DNA from: Scilla litardierei
Lineage: Eukaryota > Streptophyta > Magnoliopsida > Asparagales > Asparagaceae
DNA: 64,000 nucleotides
NCBI GenBank assembly: GCA_030789695.1
Contig: CM061141.1
Span: forward strand, 199,753,600-199,817,599
Reading direction: 5' to 3'
The notes under the pieces were generated by a model. It had not been told where the DNA came from and ran no database searches. It saw nothing but the letters and a program-made list of their open reading frames with translations. Made by a program: the position numbers and the translations under genes. This document shows, in pieces, positions 55,987-64,000 of the stretch (within the stretch, counting starts at the first letter, position 1; the number at the start of each line of letters is the position of its first letter).

Positions 55987-58900
55987 TGAGTATCTTCGTT
56001 TGGAATACACGGGGTCTTAACAACCCCATTAGGAGGAGAGACCTTCGTGACAGACTCAAGATGATTCGCCCCTCAGTAGTTATCTTGCTTGATACCAAAC
56101 TGAAAATGGGCAGTAATAATTGGAGAACTTGCCTCCCCAAGAATTGGATTTGGTTTGATAATTTCTCTTTACAATCTGGTGGCCGAATTTTAATGGGCTT
56201 GGATTGCGATGTCTGGCAAGCGGGGGTCCAATCCACCTCTAGTCAACACATTACCTTAAGATGCAGCAATGGAGGGGGGCTCACTGTTGTTATAACTGGA
56301 GTTTATGGGTCTAATTTATGGAGTGAATGGCGCCAACTTTGGGATTCACTAGAAGCTGATGCAGTGCTTCATGCAGGGGCGGTATGGCTTATTGGAGGGG
56401 ACTTTAACTGCATTAGATATTCGAGGGAGAAGGAAGGAGGGCGACGGTGTGATTTGAAAATTATGGATGAGTTCAATGAATGTTTGTCCAAATGTGGGCT
56501 AACTGATATTAAAAGTGTGGGACTTCAGATGAGTTGGTGTAATCGAAGGGTTGGAACTGGGCGTATAACTGCTAAGCTGGATAGAACAGTATGTAATCAG
56601 AGGTGGCTTGATTTATTACCAGAAACGTTCGTGGAGTACTTGGACCCCCTCACAAGTGACCACTCGCCCATGCTCATCAAATTGCATTCTAAGGTATGCT
56701 CGTTTCCTAAGCCCTTCAGATTTTTTAATGCATGGGTCAAGATGCATGGGTATAATGATTTGTTGGAATCAATGTGGAACTTTCATGCGGAAGGGTCATC
56801 TATGTTCAGATTTTATGCCAAGCTTAAAAACTCAAAATCTACTCTTAGGAGTTGGGCAAATAAACAGAAGTTTGACAATGCCATATTGGTCTGCAAAGAT
56901 AATCTTCAGGAGTTGCGCAGACACCCAGACTTGCATTCTGATGTGGTTTTGCAACATCGGGAACGCGCTATGTCTATTAATCTTGCAAATCTTATTGGAC
57001 TTGAAGAAGATATGCTGAGACAGAAGAGCAGACATGAGTGGCTTAGTTTGGGAGATAGTAACTCTAAATTCTTCTATATGGCGATACAGGCACGGTAAAA
57101 TCAAAATAATCTTGGGCATTTAGTTGCGGCAGATGGGAATCTCTACAACTCCATAGAGGACTTACGAAATAATGCGGTGGACTTCTTTAAGGACCTTTAT
57201 ACTCAATCTTGCTACTGGATAGTTTTTCCTAAGTTGGTCCCCTGTCGCATTGTGACATCTGATGCGGCTATCTGGCTTGAACGGAGGGTTTCAAATGATG
57301 AAATCAAGGAAGCGGTTTTCCAAATAGGGGTGGATAAATCCCCTGGGCCGGATGGTTTCAATGGATACTTTTTCCAGCAAGGATGGGGCACTGTAGGTAT
57401 GGATTTAACTGATGCCATTCAATCTTTTTTCCACTCTGCATCCCTCATGCATCCTTTAAATCACACCAATCTTACCTTAGTGCCAAAAAGTACTACTTCC
57501 TCTAGCTTGGGAGATTATAGACCGATTGCTTGTTGCAATGTTATTTACAAGGTTATTAGTAAAATTATTTGCACAAGATTGAAATTGGTTGTGCATGAAC
57601 TTATCTCTCCAAACCAGTCCGCATTTCTTAAAGGGAGATTATTGGCGGATAGTGCTCTCTTAGCCCATGAGCAGATCCGTGATTTTAGTAATCCTATGTG
57701 ATCCAGAGCATGCCTGAAATTGGATTTACGGAAAGCTTTTGATAGTATCAACCGTGAATTTATTTACTACATTTTGCAACGCATGGGTTTTGGCAGGAGA
57801 TTTATTTGCTGGGTTAAGGAATGTATTTCTTCCCCTACCTTTTCGGTAATGATAAATGGCTCCCCCGTAGGGTATTTTAAAGGAAACAGGGGCATTCGAC
57901 AAGGCGACCCACTTTCCCCTTTTCTATTTGTCATTACTATGGAAGCGTTTTCTTTATTGGCTGAAAAATCTATTTCGCAACGTCTCATCCATCCTATGAG
58001 ACGGTCTAGGTCTATTTCTCACCTACTATTTGCTGATGATCTCCTCCTATTTTGTAGAGCAAACAAGCAGACTTTCAATGGTGTTAAATCCTTGTTGGAG
58101 GACTTCTATAACCTCACTGGTTTGGAGGTAAATTGGGATAAAAGTATCTCTATATTCAGCAAAGGAACTAAGGACCCGTTGAGTTTGGCTAATCTTTTAG
58201 GGATCAAATTGGGTACAACAATCAATACATACCTTGGTTTGCCTCTTTCCCCAAACTACCTGAAGCCCTCCATGTACAATAGGCTCTTTGACAAATGCAA
58301 GAAGAGACTTATGGGCTGGACGTCTTCTCTTTTATCCATTGCAGGTCGGATTGAACTTGTTAGAACGGTTATTTTTGGTATGCTTAATTTTTGGATGCAA
58401 GCCTATCGTATACCAAAAACGGTATTGTGTTCAATTACGTCTACTTGCAGGAAATTTATATGGGGCTCTTCGCATATATAGGCTTGGCAGGATTTTTGTA
58501 CTCCTAAGGAGGAAGGGGGTGTGGGGTTGAAATCACTCTATGATCTTAATATGGCTGCGGGAGTGAAGCTGACATGGCGCTTGCTTGCAACTGATGGTCT
58601 TTGGGCTTCCTATATGAGAAATAAGTATGTGGACTCTAGTAACTTCTTCTCTGCCAAGGCAAGTCCACTTCATTTTGGTTCATGGAAATTTTTGCTACAT
58701 TGTAGACGTTTCTCCAAGCATATGATAAAGAGGCAAATTGGGGATGGCTCTTCAACTCTTTTCTGGCACGATTTTTAGCTTCCTGGTGGTCCATTAACTG
58801 AATCTCATGAGGTACCAAATGATGCTTACAACTATAGAGTATCTGCCTACTGGGATTCGGGTGTGTGGATTGCTAATCCGACGATTAGCCCATTCTTGCA

Positions 58901-59534
58901 TCTGCTACAGCAAGTTACTCCAACAACCGGCCTTGATGTGTGGAGATGGGCACCGAGCCCCTCTTTCAAATTCTCGGAAGCTTGGGAAGGGGCAAGGAGG
59001 CGGGGGACTCTCTTTCGGTATACCAAGCTGGTTTGGTATAATCATTATGTGCCTAAGATGTCATTAACGCTACTCACATCTTTCTGTGACAAACTCCTTA
59101 CAACTGATAAGTTACAACAATGGGGTGGTTGCTCCGATTCAAGTTGTGTCCTTTGTGATTCGGGAATTTCGGAAACTATTACCCACCTTTTCTTTGAATG
59201 TGACTATACCAAGTATATTCTCTTGAGAAGCCTACTTAAGCTGGGTGTTTCAAACCCCATTGAACCTAGGCTTCCTAAGGTGGGGGATTACTTCTTGTCG
59301 AATTTTGGTAGAAAGGATACTTTAAGTGTTTTAGCGAAGACGATTCTTGCAGCTATGGTGTGGTATATTTGGAAAGAAAGGAATAGTAGAATTTTTAACA
59401 GCACTAAAAAGCAGAAGACAACACTATTTGAAGAAATGGCATCGGATATCAGACTTATCCTACAGAATCATGACCCTGATTCTTCTAAGGCCACTCTTGC
59501 CATGGAGAGATGGGACTTCAGTTGTGATTTTTAG
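55986..59534 (+). pseudogene. LINE B ORF2 (endonuclease, reverse transcriptase, zf-RVT), four stops
   Basis: One continuous frame of 1183 codons with four in-frame stops: TAA 57096, TGA 57699, TAG 58479 and TAG 58776. No frameshift is seen. The endonuclease region has MSIFVWNTRGLNN, GGDFNCIRYSREKEGG and TSDHSPM. The reverse transcriptase has KSPGPDG, PNQSAFLKGR, DLRKAFDS, IRQGDPLSPFLF and FADD. The C-terminus has the zf-RVT motif (CVLCDSGISETITHLFFEC) and VWYIWKERNSRIF. Because the reading frame is kept, the copy probably decayed by point mutation only. Confidence 0.92.
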
Positions 59535-59722
59535 TTTTCTCCTTGTATGTTAGCTTTAGTTTCCCGCAGATTGCTTTTAGATGATGGGAGTTATAGTGGA
59601 TGGTGACGGCGCCTGTACCCTATCCCCTCTCTATTATTCCTATCTTTTATAAGCTTCCTGTAAATTGTAATTTGTATATTACGTTAATAAAGCTACACAC
59701 TAACCTTTCATATATATATATA
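59535..59722 (+). other. LINE B 3' UTR and TA tail
   Basis: Holds GTGACGGCGCCTGTACCCTA at 59603-59622, a possible AATAAA signal (59685), and ends in TATATATATATA instead of poly(A). Confidence 0.75.
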
Positions 59723-60829
59723 CTAGTCATTACCCGTGCCCATAGGGCACGGTTTATTTAATGGCTGAGTTTTTCTCCCCCACAAATTTCAAGCTCCCCC
59801 AAATTTCAAGTTTTCCCACAAAATTTCAAGTTTTCCCCCAAATTTAAGTTTTCCCCCAAAATTTAAGTCCCCCCAAAATTGTCATTACCACCAAGGACAA
59901 ACTTGCCACGTAGGACAAAGCTTTGTCCTAATAGGATAAGATTCAAAATCTTCATAGAACTGGAAAAAAAATGTCCGGAAGGGGTGAGAATAAAAAGTGT
60001 GGGTGTGTGTGTGGGGAGGGTCCATAGGTAAAAATACAAAAACCGGGGTTGTATGTGCAAAATTCCCCACCTCCTCTTTTATCCCTCAAAATCTCATCTC
60101 GTATATTTTCTCTTATTCAATTTCCCTGTTTTATATAATAGATATCCAAATTCTCTTATCCAATTTCTCATGTCCAAATTCTCTTATCAATTTCTCTTGA
60201 TAACATCCGTCTTTTATATAATAGCTATCCCTTATCCAATTTCTCTTGTCCAATATCTCTTATCCAATTTCTCTTGATAACATCTCTCGTTTGTAATATA
60301 GATATCTCTTATCCAATTTCTCTTGATAACATCACTCTTATCCAATTTCTATTGTCCAATATCTCTTATTCAATTTCTCTTGATAACATCCCTCTTTTAT
60401 AATATAGATATCTCTTATCCAATTTCTCATGTCCAATATCTCTTATCCAATTTCTCTTGATAACATCCCTCTTTTATAATATAGATATCTCTTATCCAAT
60501 CTCTCTTGATAACATCCCTCTCTTATAATATAGATATCTCTTATCCAATCTCTTTTCCAATATCTCTTATCCAATTTCTCTTGATAACATCCCTCTTTTA
60601 TAATATAGATATCTCTTATCCAATTTCTCTTTTCCAATATCTCTTATCCAATTTCTCTTGATAACATCCCTCTTTTATAATATAGATATCTCTTATCCAA
60701 TTTCTCATGTTCAATATCTCTTATCCAATTTCTCTTGATAACATCCCTCTCTTATAATATAGATATCTCTTATCCAATTTCTCTTGTCCAATATCTCTTA
60801 TCCAATTTCTCTTGATAACATCCCTCTCT

Positions 60830-60836
<7 letters not shown>
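59723..60836 (-). mobile_element. Helitron 2: small non-autonomous element, minus strand
   Basis: On the minus strand it ends with hairpin CCGTGCCC/GGGCACGG (59734-59752, loop 3 nt), 7 nt, then CTAG (59726-59723) and a T. The region next to it (59755-59880) has CCCCCAAATTTC-type runs like those near both ends of Helitron 1. The right part (60110-60836) is an array of the 5' terminal sequence (TCTATATTATAAAAGAGGG on minus). The outermost unit runs straight into the TA tract, so the exact 5' base is uncertain. No coding capacity. Confidence 0.7.
60110..60836 (-). repeat. Amplified Helitron 5' ends (minisatellite)
   Basis: About ten copies of a motif with TTGATAACATCCCTCTTTTA, TAATATAGATATC and CTTATCCAATTTCTC, spaced about 50-105 bp. 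In minus orientation each copy is the start of the Helitron as seen at 40734. Confidence 0.85.

Positions 60837-60891
<55 letters not shown>
60833..60891. repeat. (TA)n microsatellite between Helitron 2 and LINE C
   Basis: About 29 uninterrupted TA units. LINE C ORF1 starts 7 bp after it. Confidence 0.95.
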
Positions 60892-60894
<3 letters not shown>

Positions 60895-60897
60895 AAA

Positions 60898-62640
60898 ATG
60901 GCGAGTGATTTTCGGAGGGGCGATTCTCGTAAGGGGGATTCCGGCGGCCATGTTAGGGTTGCTGATGGGAACGTAAGAGATAACTCCAACCCCTTTTTGA
61001 AGGGCGGATTCACTGGTGACCCTCCGGAAGAGGGAGAGGGTGAATGGCAATTTGTTGGGAAGAAGAGAGCCGCTCGTATCGGTACTGAAGGTGGGCAAAA
61101 TGGCAGTAGACTTGAGGGCAGAAGGTCGGCGGTCAGATCCCTCAGGCAGGGAGTTCGGCATACCTCAAATAGGTCCTACCCACCCCACAAGGGAGAGGCT
61201 ACGCTGCTAGGGAGATCCAGGCCACTCTCCTTGATCACAGATGGTGCTGCGAGTAAGATGTTTGATAAAATGCCTCCAAGGCCAACTCCACCAATTGTGT
61301 TTAACCCATCTGTTGCCAAGTTAACTTGGTCAGATGTATGTTCCAACAGGCGTACTTATGGAGAATCTGTGGCCATGGCGCTGGTGCCGCCAAAAATTGG
61401 TGAGAATGGTCGTTTTGTTGCTCGGGTTCCAAATTCTCTATTGGAGAAGGGGGGTGAAAATTGGAAATTTACATTAGTGGGATATGTGTTGGGGGATGTA
61501 CCGTTCTTTGGGCAAATTCAAGCTTGGGTTGAGCGGCTCTGGAAACCCAGGAAACGATTACAAATTTACAGCAAGGAGAACGGGTTTTTTTATTTTAGAT
61601 TCGAGGATAGGGAGGACTGTGAGAGGATTCTTCACGGTGGACCTTGGCTATTTGATGGCCGTCTTGTTGTCCTCAAGCAATGGAGCCCATCACTTCAGCA
61701 TGATCGGGATATATTGACCTCTGTCCCAGTATGGGTGCAGTTGCATGGAGTCCCGCTTAATATGTGGAATATTCCTGTGTTAAATATTCTTGCATCAGTT
61801 ATTGGAACCCCGCTTTGCTTGGACCGCGCAACCGCAAAGCTAGAACGCATAACCTATGCGAGGTGCTTGGTTGAGGTGGATGCCAAGGCGGCCCTGCCTA
61901 AGGTCGTTGATGTGGAACTTGATGATGGAACTTTACTCACTATTGAGGTCAAGTATGAAGTAGAACCTCCGCGGTGCAATCATTGCGTCTGCTTTGGCCA
62001 TTCAGATTTACAATGCCCTGTCCGACATACTTCTAATGCCCATAATGTTCAGAGTAAGGGCAAGGAGGCTATCCAGGTCCCTACTTCCAATGTCATAGTT
62101 GCTGAAATGGGACAGAGCTCTAATCCTGGGCTTGGTGATGGGGGTTCAGCTGCAATAGTTGGGGAAAAAGGCAATTTCTGCTCCTGGTCAATACGCAAGC
62201 TGGGGCATCTGCTAACAGTCATTCAATTGCTGAAACCGCAATGCCCAGGTGCGATTTCAGATACACCCATTGATACAAACACTGCAGTTAAAGGGGTTTC
62301 TTTATCTCAGCCTACCAAAGTTCAGCCAACGCCTAATGTGAATTGTGAAACACATTCTGCTGACCCTGATCCTCGGGTGGCTTTGCATCAACCTGGAGAT
62401 TCACCCTCAAATCCCGGCAAAGTAAATTCTAACACTTTTGAATCAACTGCTGCAATTTTGCCAGATGAGCCAACTTATGACAATCCCGAGTGGATAGAGG
62501 AGCGATGTAATATACTTGCGGAGGTTGCAGCTGCAAAACAAAACAAGGAGTGTCCATCAGTTATGTCACATTCTATGGCAACTCGGAAGAGTAGTAGACT
62601 GAAAGAAGTCAGTCAGGTTCGCCAATCTAATCCCCTTTGA
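60898..62640 (+). CDS. LINE C ORF1 protein (DUF4283 and CCHC zinc knuckle)
   Basis: 580 residues from ATG 60898. This start was chosen because the frame upstream is only translated TA repeat. Residues 1-140 are basic and disordered. The DUF4283-type RNA-binding region is at about 142-330 (LTWSDVCSNRRTYG, YVLGDVPFFGQIQAWVERLW, ERILHGGPWLFDGRLVVLKQ, VPVWVQLHGVPLNMW). A CX2CX4HX4C knuckle follows (C360, C363, H368, C373; CNHCVCFGHSDLQC). The rest is a low-complexity tail ending TRKSSRLKEVSQVRQSNPL. ORF1 proteins of plant L1s bind the element RNA. The stop (62638-62640) lies two bases before the ORF2 ATG. Confidence 0.92.
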   Translation: MASDFRRGDSRKGDSGGHVRVADGNVRDNSNPFLKGGFTGDPPEEGEGEWQFVGKKRAARIGTEGGQNGSRLEGRRSAVRSLRQGVRHTSNRSYPPHKGEATLLGRSRPLSLITDGAASKMFDKMPPRPTPPIVFNPSVAKLTWSDVCSNRRTYGESVAMALVPPKIGENGRFVARVPNSLLEKGGENWKFTLVGYVLGDVPFFGQIQAWVERLWKPRKRLQIYSKENGFFYFRFEDREDCERILHGGPWLFDGRLVVLKQWSPSLQHDRDILTSVPVWVQLHGVPLNMWNIPVLNILASVIGTPLCLDRATAKLERITYARCLVEVDAKAALPKVVDVELDDGTLLTIEVKYEVEPPRCNHCVCFGHSDLQCPVRHTSNAHNVQSKGKEAIQVPTSNVIVAEMGQSSNPGLGDGGSAAIVGEKGNFCSWSIRKLGHLLTVIQLLKPQCPGAISDTPIDTNTAVKGVSLSQPTKVQPTPNVNCETHSADPDPRVALHQPGDSPSNPGKVNSNTFESTAAILPDEPTYDNPEWIEERCNILAEVAAAKQNKECPSVMSHSMATRKSSRLKEVSQVRQSNPL

Positions 62641-62642
62641 TA

Positions 62643-64000
62643 ATGACAATTTTAATCTGGAATGCAAGAGGTTTAAACAATGCTGTGAGGCGTAGGGATC
62701 TCAGGGATTTGATTACTAAGATCAAACCCTCTGCAATTATTCTTCTTGAGACTAAACTTAAATCAGAGTTGATTACATCTAGGGCTTGTTTTCATAAAAG
62801 CTGGAAGACTTTTGACAATTTCAGTTTCCATAAAGGTGGCCGGGTCCTTATGGGTTTTGACCCTCTTGTTTGGCACATGAGTCTATTTTCGGCCTCCTCC
62901 CAACATATAACTGTTCGAGGGTGTAATGCTGGGGGCCTTGAGCTTGCCATCTCTGGCATATATGGTTGTAATTCTGCTTTGGAAAGAAAGGATTTGTGGA
63001 AGAATTTGGAGCACGATTCTAAGCATCTTAATCAAAAGGCTTGGTTGGTGGGGGGAGATTTCAATTGTGTGCTTTATCAAAAAGATAAAATTGGGGGGCG
63101 TCATCTGGATGCTAACATGCTTATTGACTTCAACATGTGTATCACTCAGTGTCGGTTACAAGACCTAAAGAGTGCTGGACAACGGATGAGCTGGAGTAAT
63201 AACCGGATGGGCAAGGCGCGCATATCTGCTACTCTGGATCGCGTTCTATGCAATGAAGTATGGCTGGACAAGCTTCCTGATTCGCTCATCACTTATTTGG
63301 ATCCTCGTACTAGTGACCATTCCCCGATGATTGTTAATCTCCATACTCAGGTACAATCTGACCCTAAGCCATTTAAATTTTTCAACCATTGGGTTCGCTT
63401 GCCAGGGTACCAAGATTTGCTTTTAGGCGCCTGGAATTCTAGAGTAAATGGGACCCGCATGTTCTCGCTTACTAATAAGCTTCGGCAACTCAAATATGAG
63501 CTTCGTGCCTGGGCTCGTTCTCAACAAGCTACTAGTTCCATTTCATGTTGCCGCTCTCTTCTTGAGGAGGTCAGGGAAAATGTAGCCTACAATTTTGATA
63601 GCAGCCTGCAATTGAAGGAAAAAGAACTATCAAACGAACTTGCTAATCTGTTGGCGCTAGAGGAAGAGATGTACATGCAGAAAAGTAGACAAGACTGGTT
63701 GAATTTGGGAGACAGGAACACCAAATTTTTCTACAGTTCAATGAGAGCCCGCCAATGCCATAATAATTTAATGCATCTGGTTGATGAGAATGGTATTCAA
63801 AGCAAATCATATGAGGATATTAAATCAGAGGCGGTCATTTTCTATGATGAACTTTACAATCAAACCAATTATTGGTCAGTGTTCCCTAATCTTGTTCCAA
63901 AAAAGAAATTGAAACATGCTACTGCCAGGTGGTTGGAAAGGGATGTTGTACCAGATGAAATTAAGGAGGCGGTCTTCCAAATAAATCCTAACAAAGCACC
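62643..64000 (+). CDS. LINE C ORF2 protein, N-terminal part (endonuclease and start of RT), partial
   Basis: ATG 62643 opens a frame that has no stop to base 64000 (452 codons seen). The APE-type endonuclease shows ETKL near residue 39, GGDFN with D139 and SDHS with D225/H226. Then come the linker regions (FKFFNHWV, RQDWLNLGDRNTKFFY) seen in LINEs A and B. The window ends at NPNKAP, just before the reverse transcriptase GPDG motif. It would nick target DNA and prime reverse transcription. Intactness beyond the window is unknown. Confidence 0.92.
   Translation, partial: MTILIWNARGLNNAVRRRDLRDLITKIKPSAIILLETKLKSELITSRACFHKSWKTFDNFSFHKGGRVLMGFDPLVWHMSLFSASSQHITVRGCNAGGLELAISGIYGCNSALERKDLWKNLEHDSKHLNQKAWLVGGDFNCVLYQKDKIGGRHLDANMLIDFNMCITQCRLQDLKSAGQRMSWSNNRMGKARISATLDRVLCNEVWLDKLPDSLITYLDPRTSDHSPMIVNLHTQVQSDPKPFKFFNHWVRLPGYQDLLLGAWNSRVNGTRMFSLTNKLRQLKYELRAWARSQQATSSISCCRSLLEEVRENVAYNFDSSLQLKEKELSNELANLLALEEEMYMQKSRQDWLNLGDRNTKFFYSSMRARQCHNNLMHLVDENGIQSKSYEDIKSEAVIFYDELYNQTNYWSVFPNLVPKKKLKHATARWLERDVVPDEIKEAVFQINPNKA

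Larger units (their letters stand above)
53962..59722 (+). mobile_element. LINE B: full-length but inactivated L1-type LINE
   Basis: ORF1 and ORF2 are both recognisable along their whole length with stops and one frameshift. The 3' UTR has the GTGACGGCGC block (59603). TA tracts lie at both ends, which could be its target duplication plus tail. It sits exactly between two Helitron 3' ends. Confidence 0.9.
60892..64000 (+). mobile_element. LINE C: L1-type LINE, both ORFs open, runs off the window
   Basis: ORF1 is intact and ORF2 stays open for its first 452 codons up to the window edge. It is the only LINE here without visible damage. The 5' UTR is very short or absent, which suggests the element starts at the TA tract or is slightly 5' truncated. 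Confidence 0.88.

Noticed and set aside
60784..60897. Upstream extension of the LINE C ORF1 frame
   Set aside because: It translates the Helitron minisatellite and TA tract (Ile-Tyr repeats); ATG 60898 after the tract is the sensible start.
1..64000. tRNA, rRNA and host single-copy genes
   Set aside because: No cloverleaf-like or rRNA sequence and no intact gene outside mobile elements was seen by eye; a tRNAscan-SE run would settle the tRNA question.

Overview
This window looks like a transposon-dense intergenic region of a flowering-plant (probably eudicot) nuclear genome. The reasons are spliced genes with GT-AG introns, a plant mobile domain (PMD) gene, a FAR1/MULE-type transposase, L1-type LINEs with DUF4283/CCHC ORF1 proteins, long non-coding LTR elements, and captured plant exons. 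The species is not determined. I see no stand-alone host gene and no rRNA or tRNA gene. Almost every base can be assigned to a nested stack of mobile elements.

Layout, left to right. (1) 1-2078, 14022-14708 and 24004-24332 are three pieces of the internal region of one non-coding LTR retrotransposon on the minus strand (LARD-3, LARD = large retrotransposon derivative). Its 5' LTR is 24333-27401; its 3' LTR lies just outside the left edge. (2) 2088-14012 is an 11.9-kb Mutator-like element (MULE) inserted in LARD-3, with 42-bp terminal inverted repeats and a perfect 9-bp target duplication. It carries an intact six-exon PMD gene, a FAR1-like/MULE/SWIM/OTU transposase gene, a 152-bp tandem array of palindromes, and captured exons (one from mitochondrial ribosomal protein uL29). 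(3) 14714-23998 is a complete young LARD (LARD-1), also inserted in LARD-3, with equal-length 2841-bp LTRs and a CTATA duplication. (4) 27402-40640 is an old LINE (LINE A), cut on the left by LARD-3 and interrupted at 31026-39870 by LARD-2 (CTGAT duplication). (5) 40734-53939 has the ends of a 13.2-kb Helitron and contains several captured gene fragments, including protoporphyrinogen oxidase and an NT-C2-domain protein. (6) 53962-59722 is a broken LINE (LINE B). (7) 59723-about 60836 is a small minus-strand Helitron whose 5' end has been amplified into a minisatellite. (8) 60892-64000 is a LINE (LINE C) with both ORFs open to the window edge.

Most interesting: the three LARDs encode no gag or pol, but share a series of short hairpins. 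The loops are conserved (TGAAATGATAG-like and GACAACG-like) while the stems change on both sides so that pairing is kept. This suggests a selected structured RNA domain in a non-coding retroelement. Second, the MULE pairs an OTU-fused transposase and a PMD gene with arrays of a fixed-geometry palindrome (GTTCGGA, 8-nt spacer, TCCGAAC) on both sides of the transposase gene. Third, every junction between about 40.6 and 60.9 kb lies in a TA dinucleotide tract, used by both LINEs and Helitrons.
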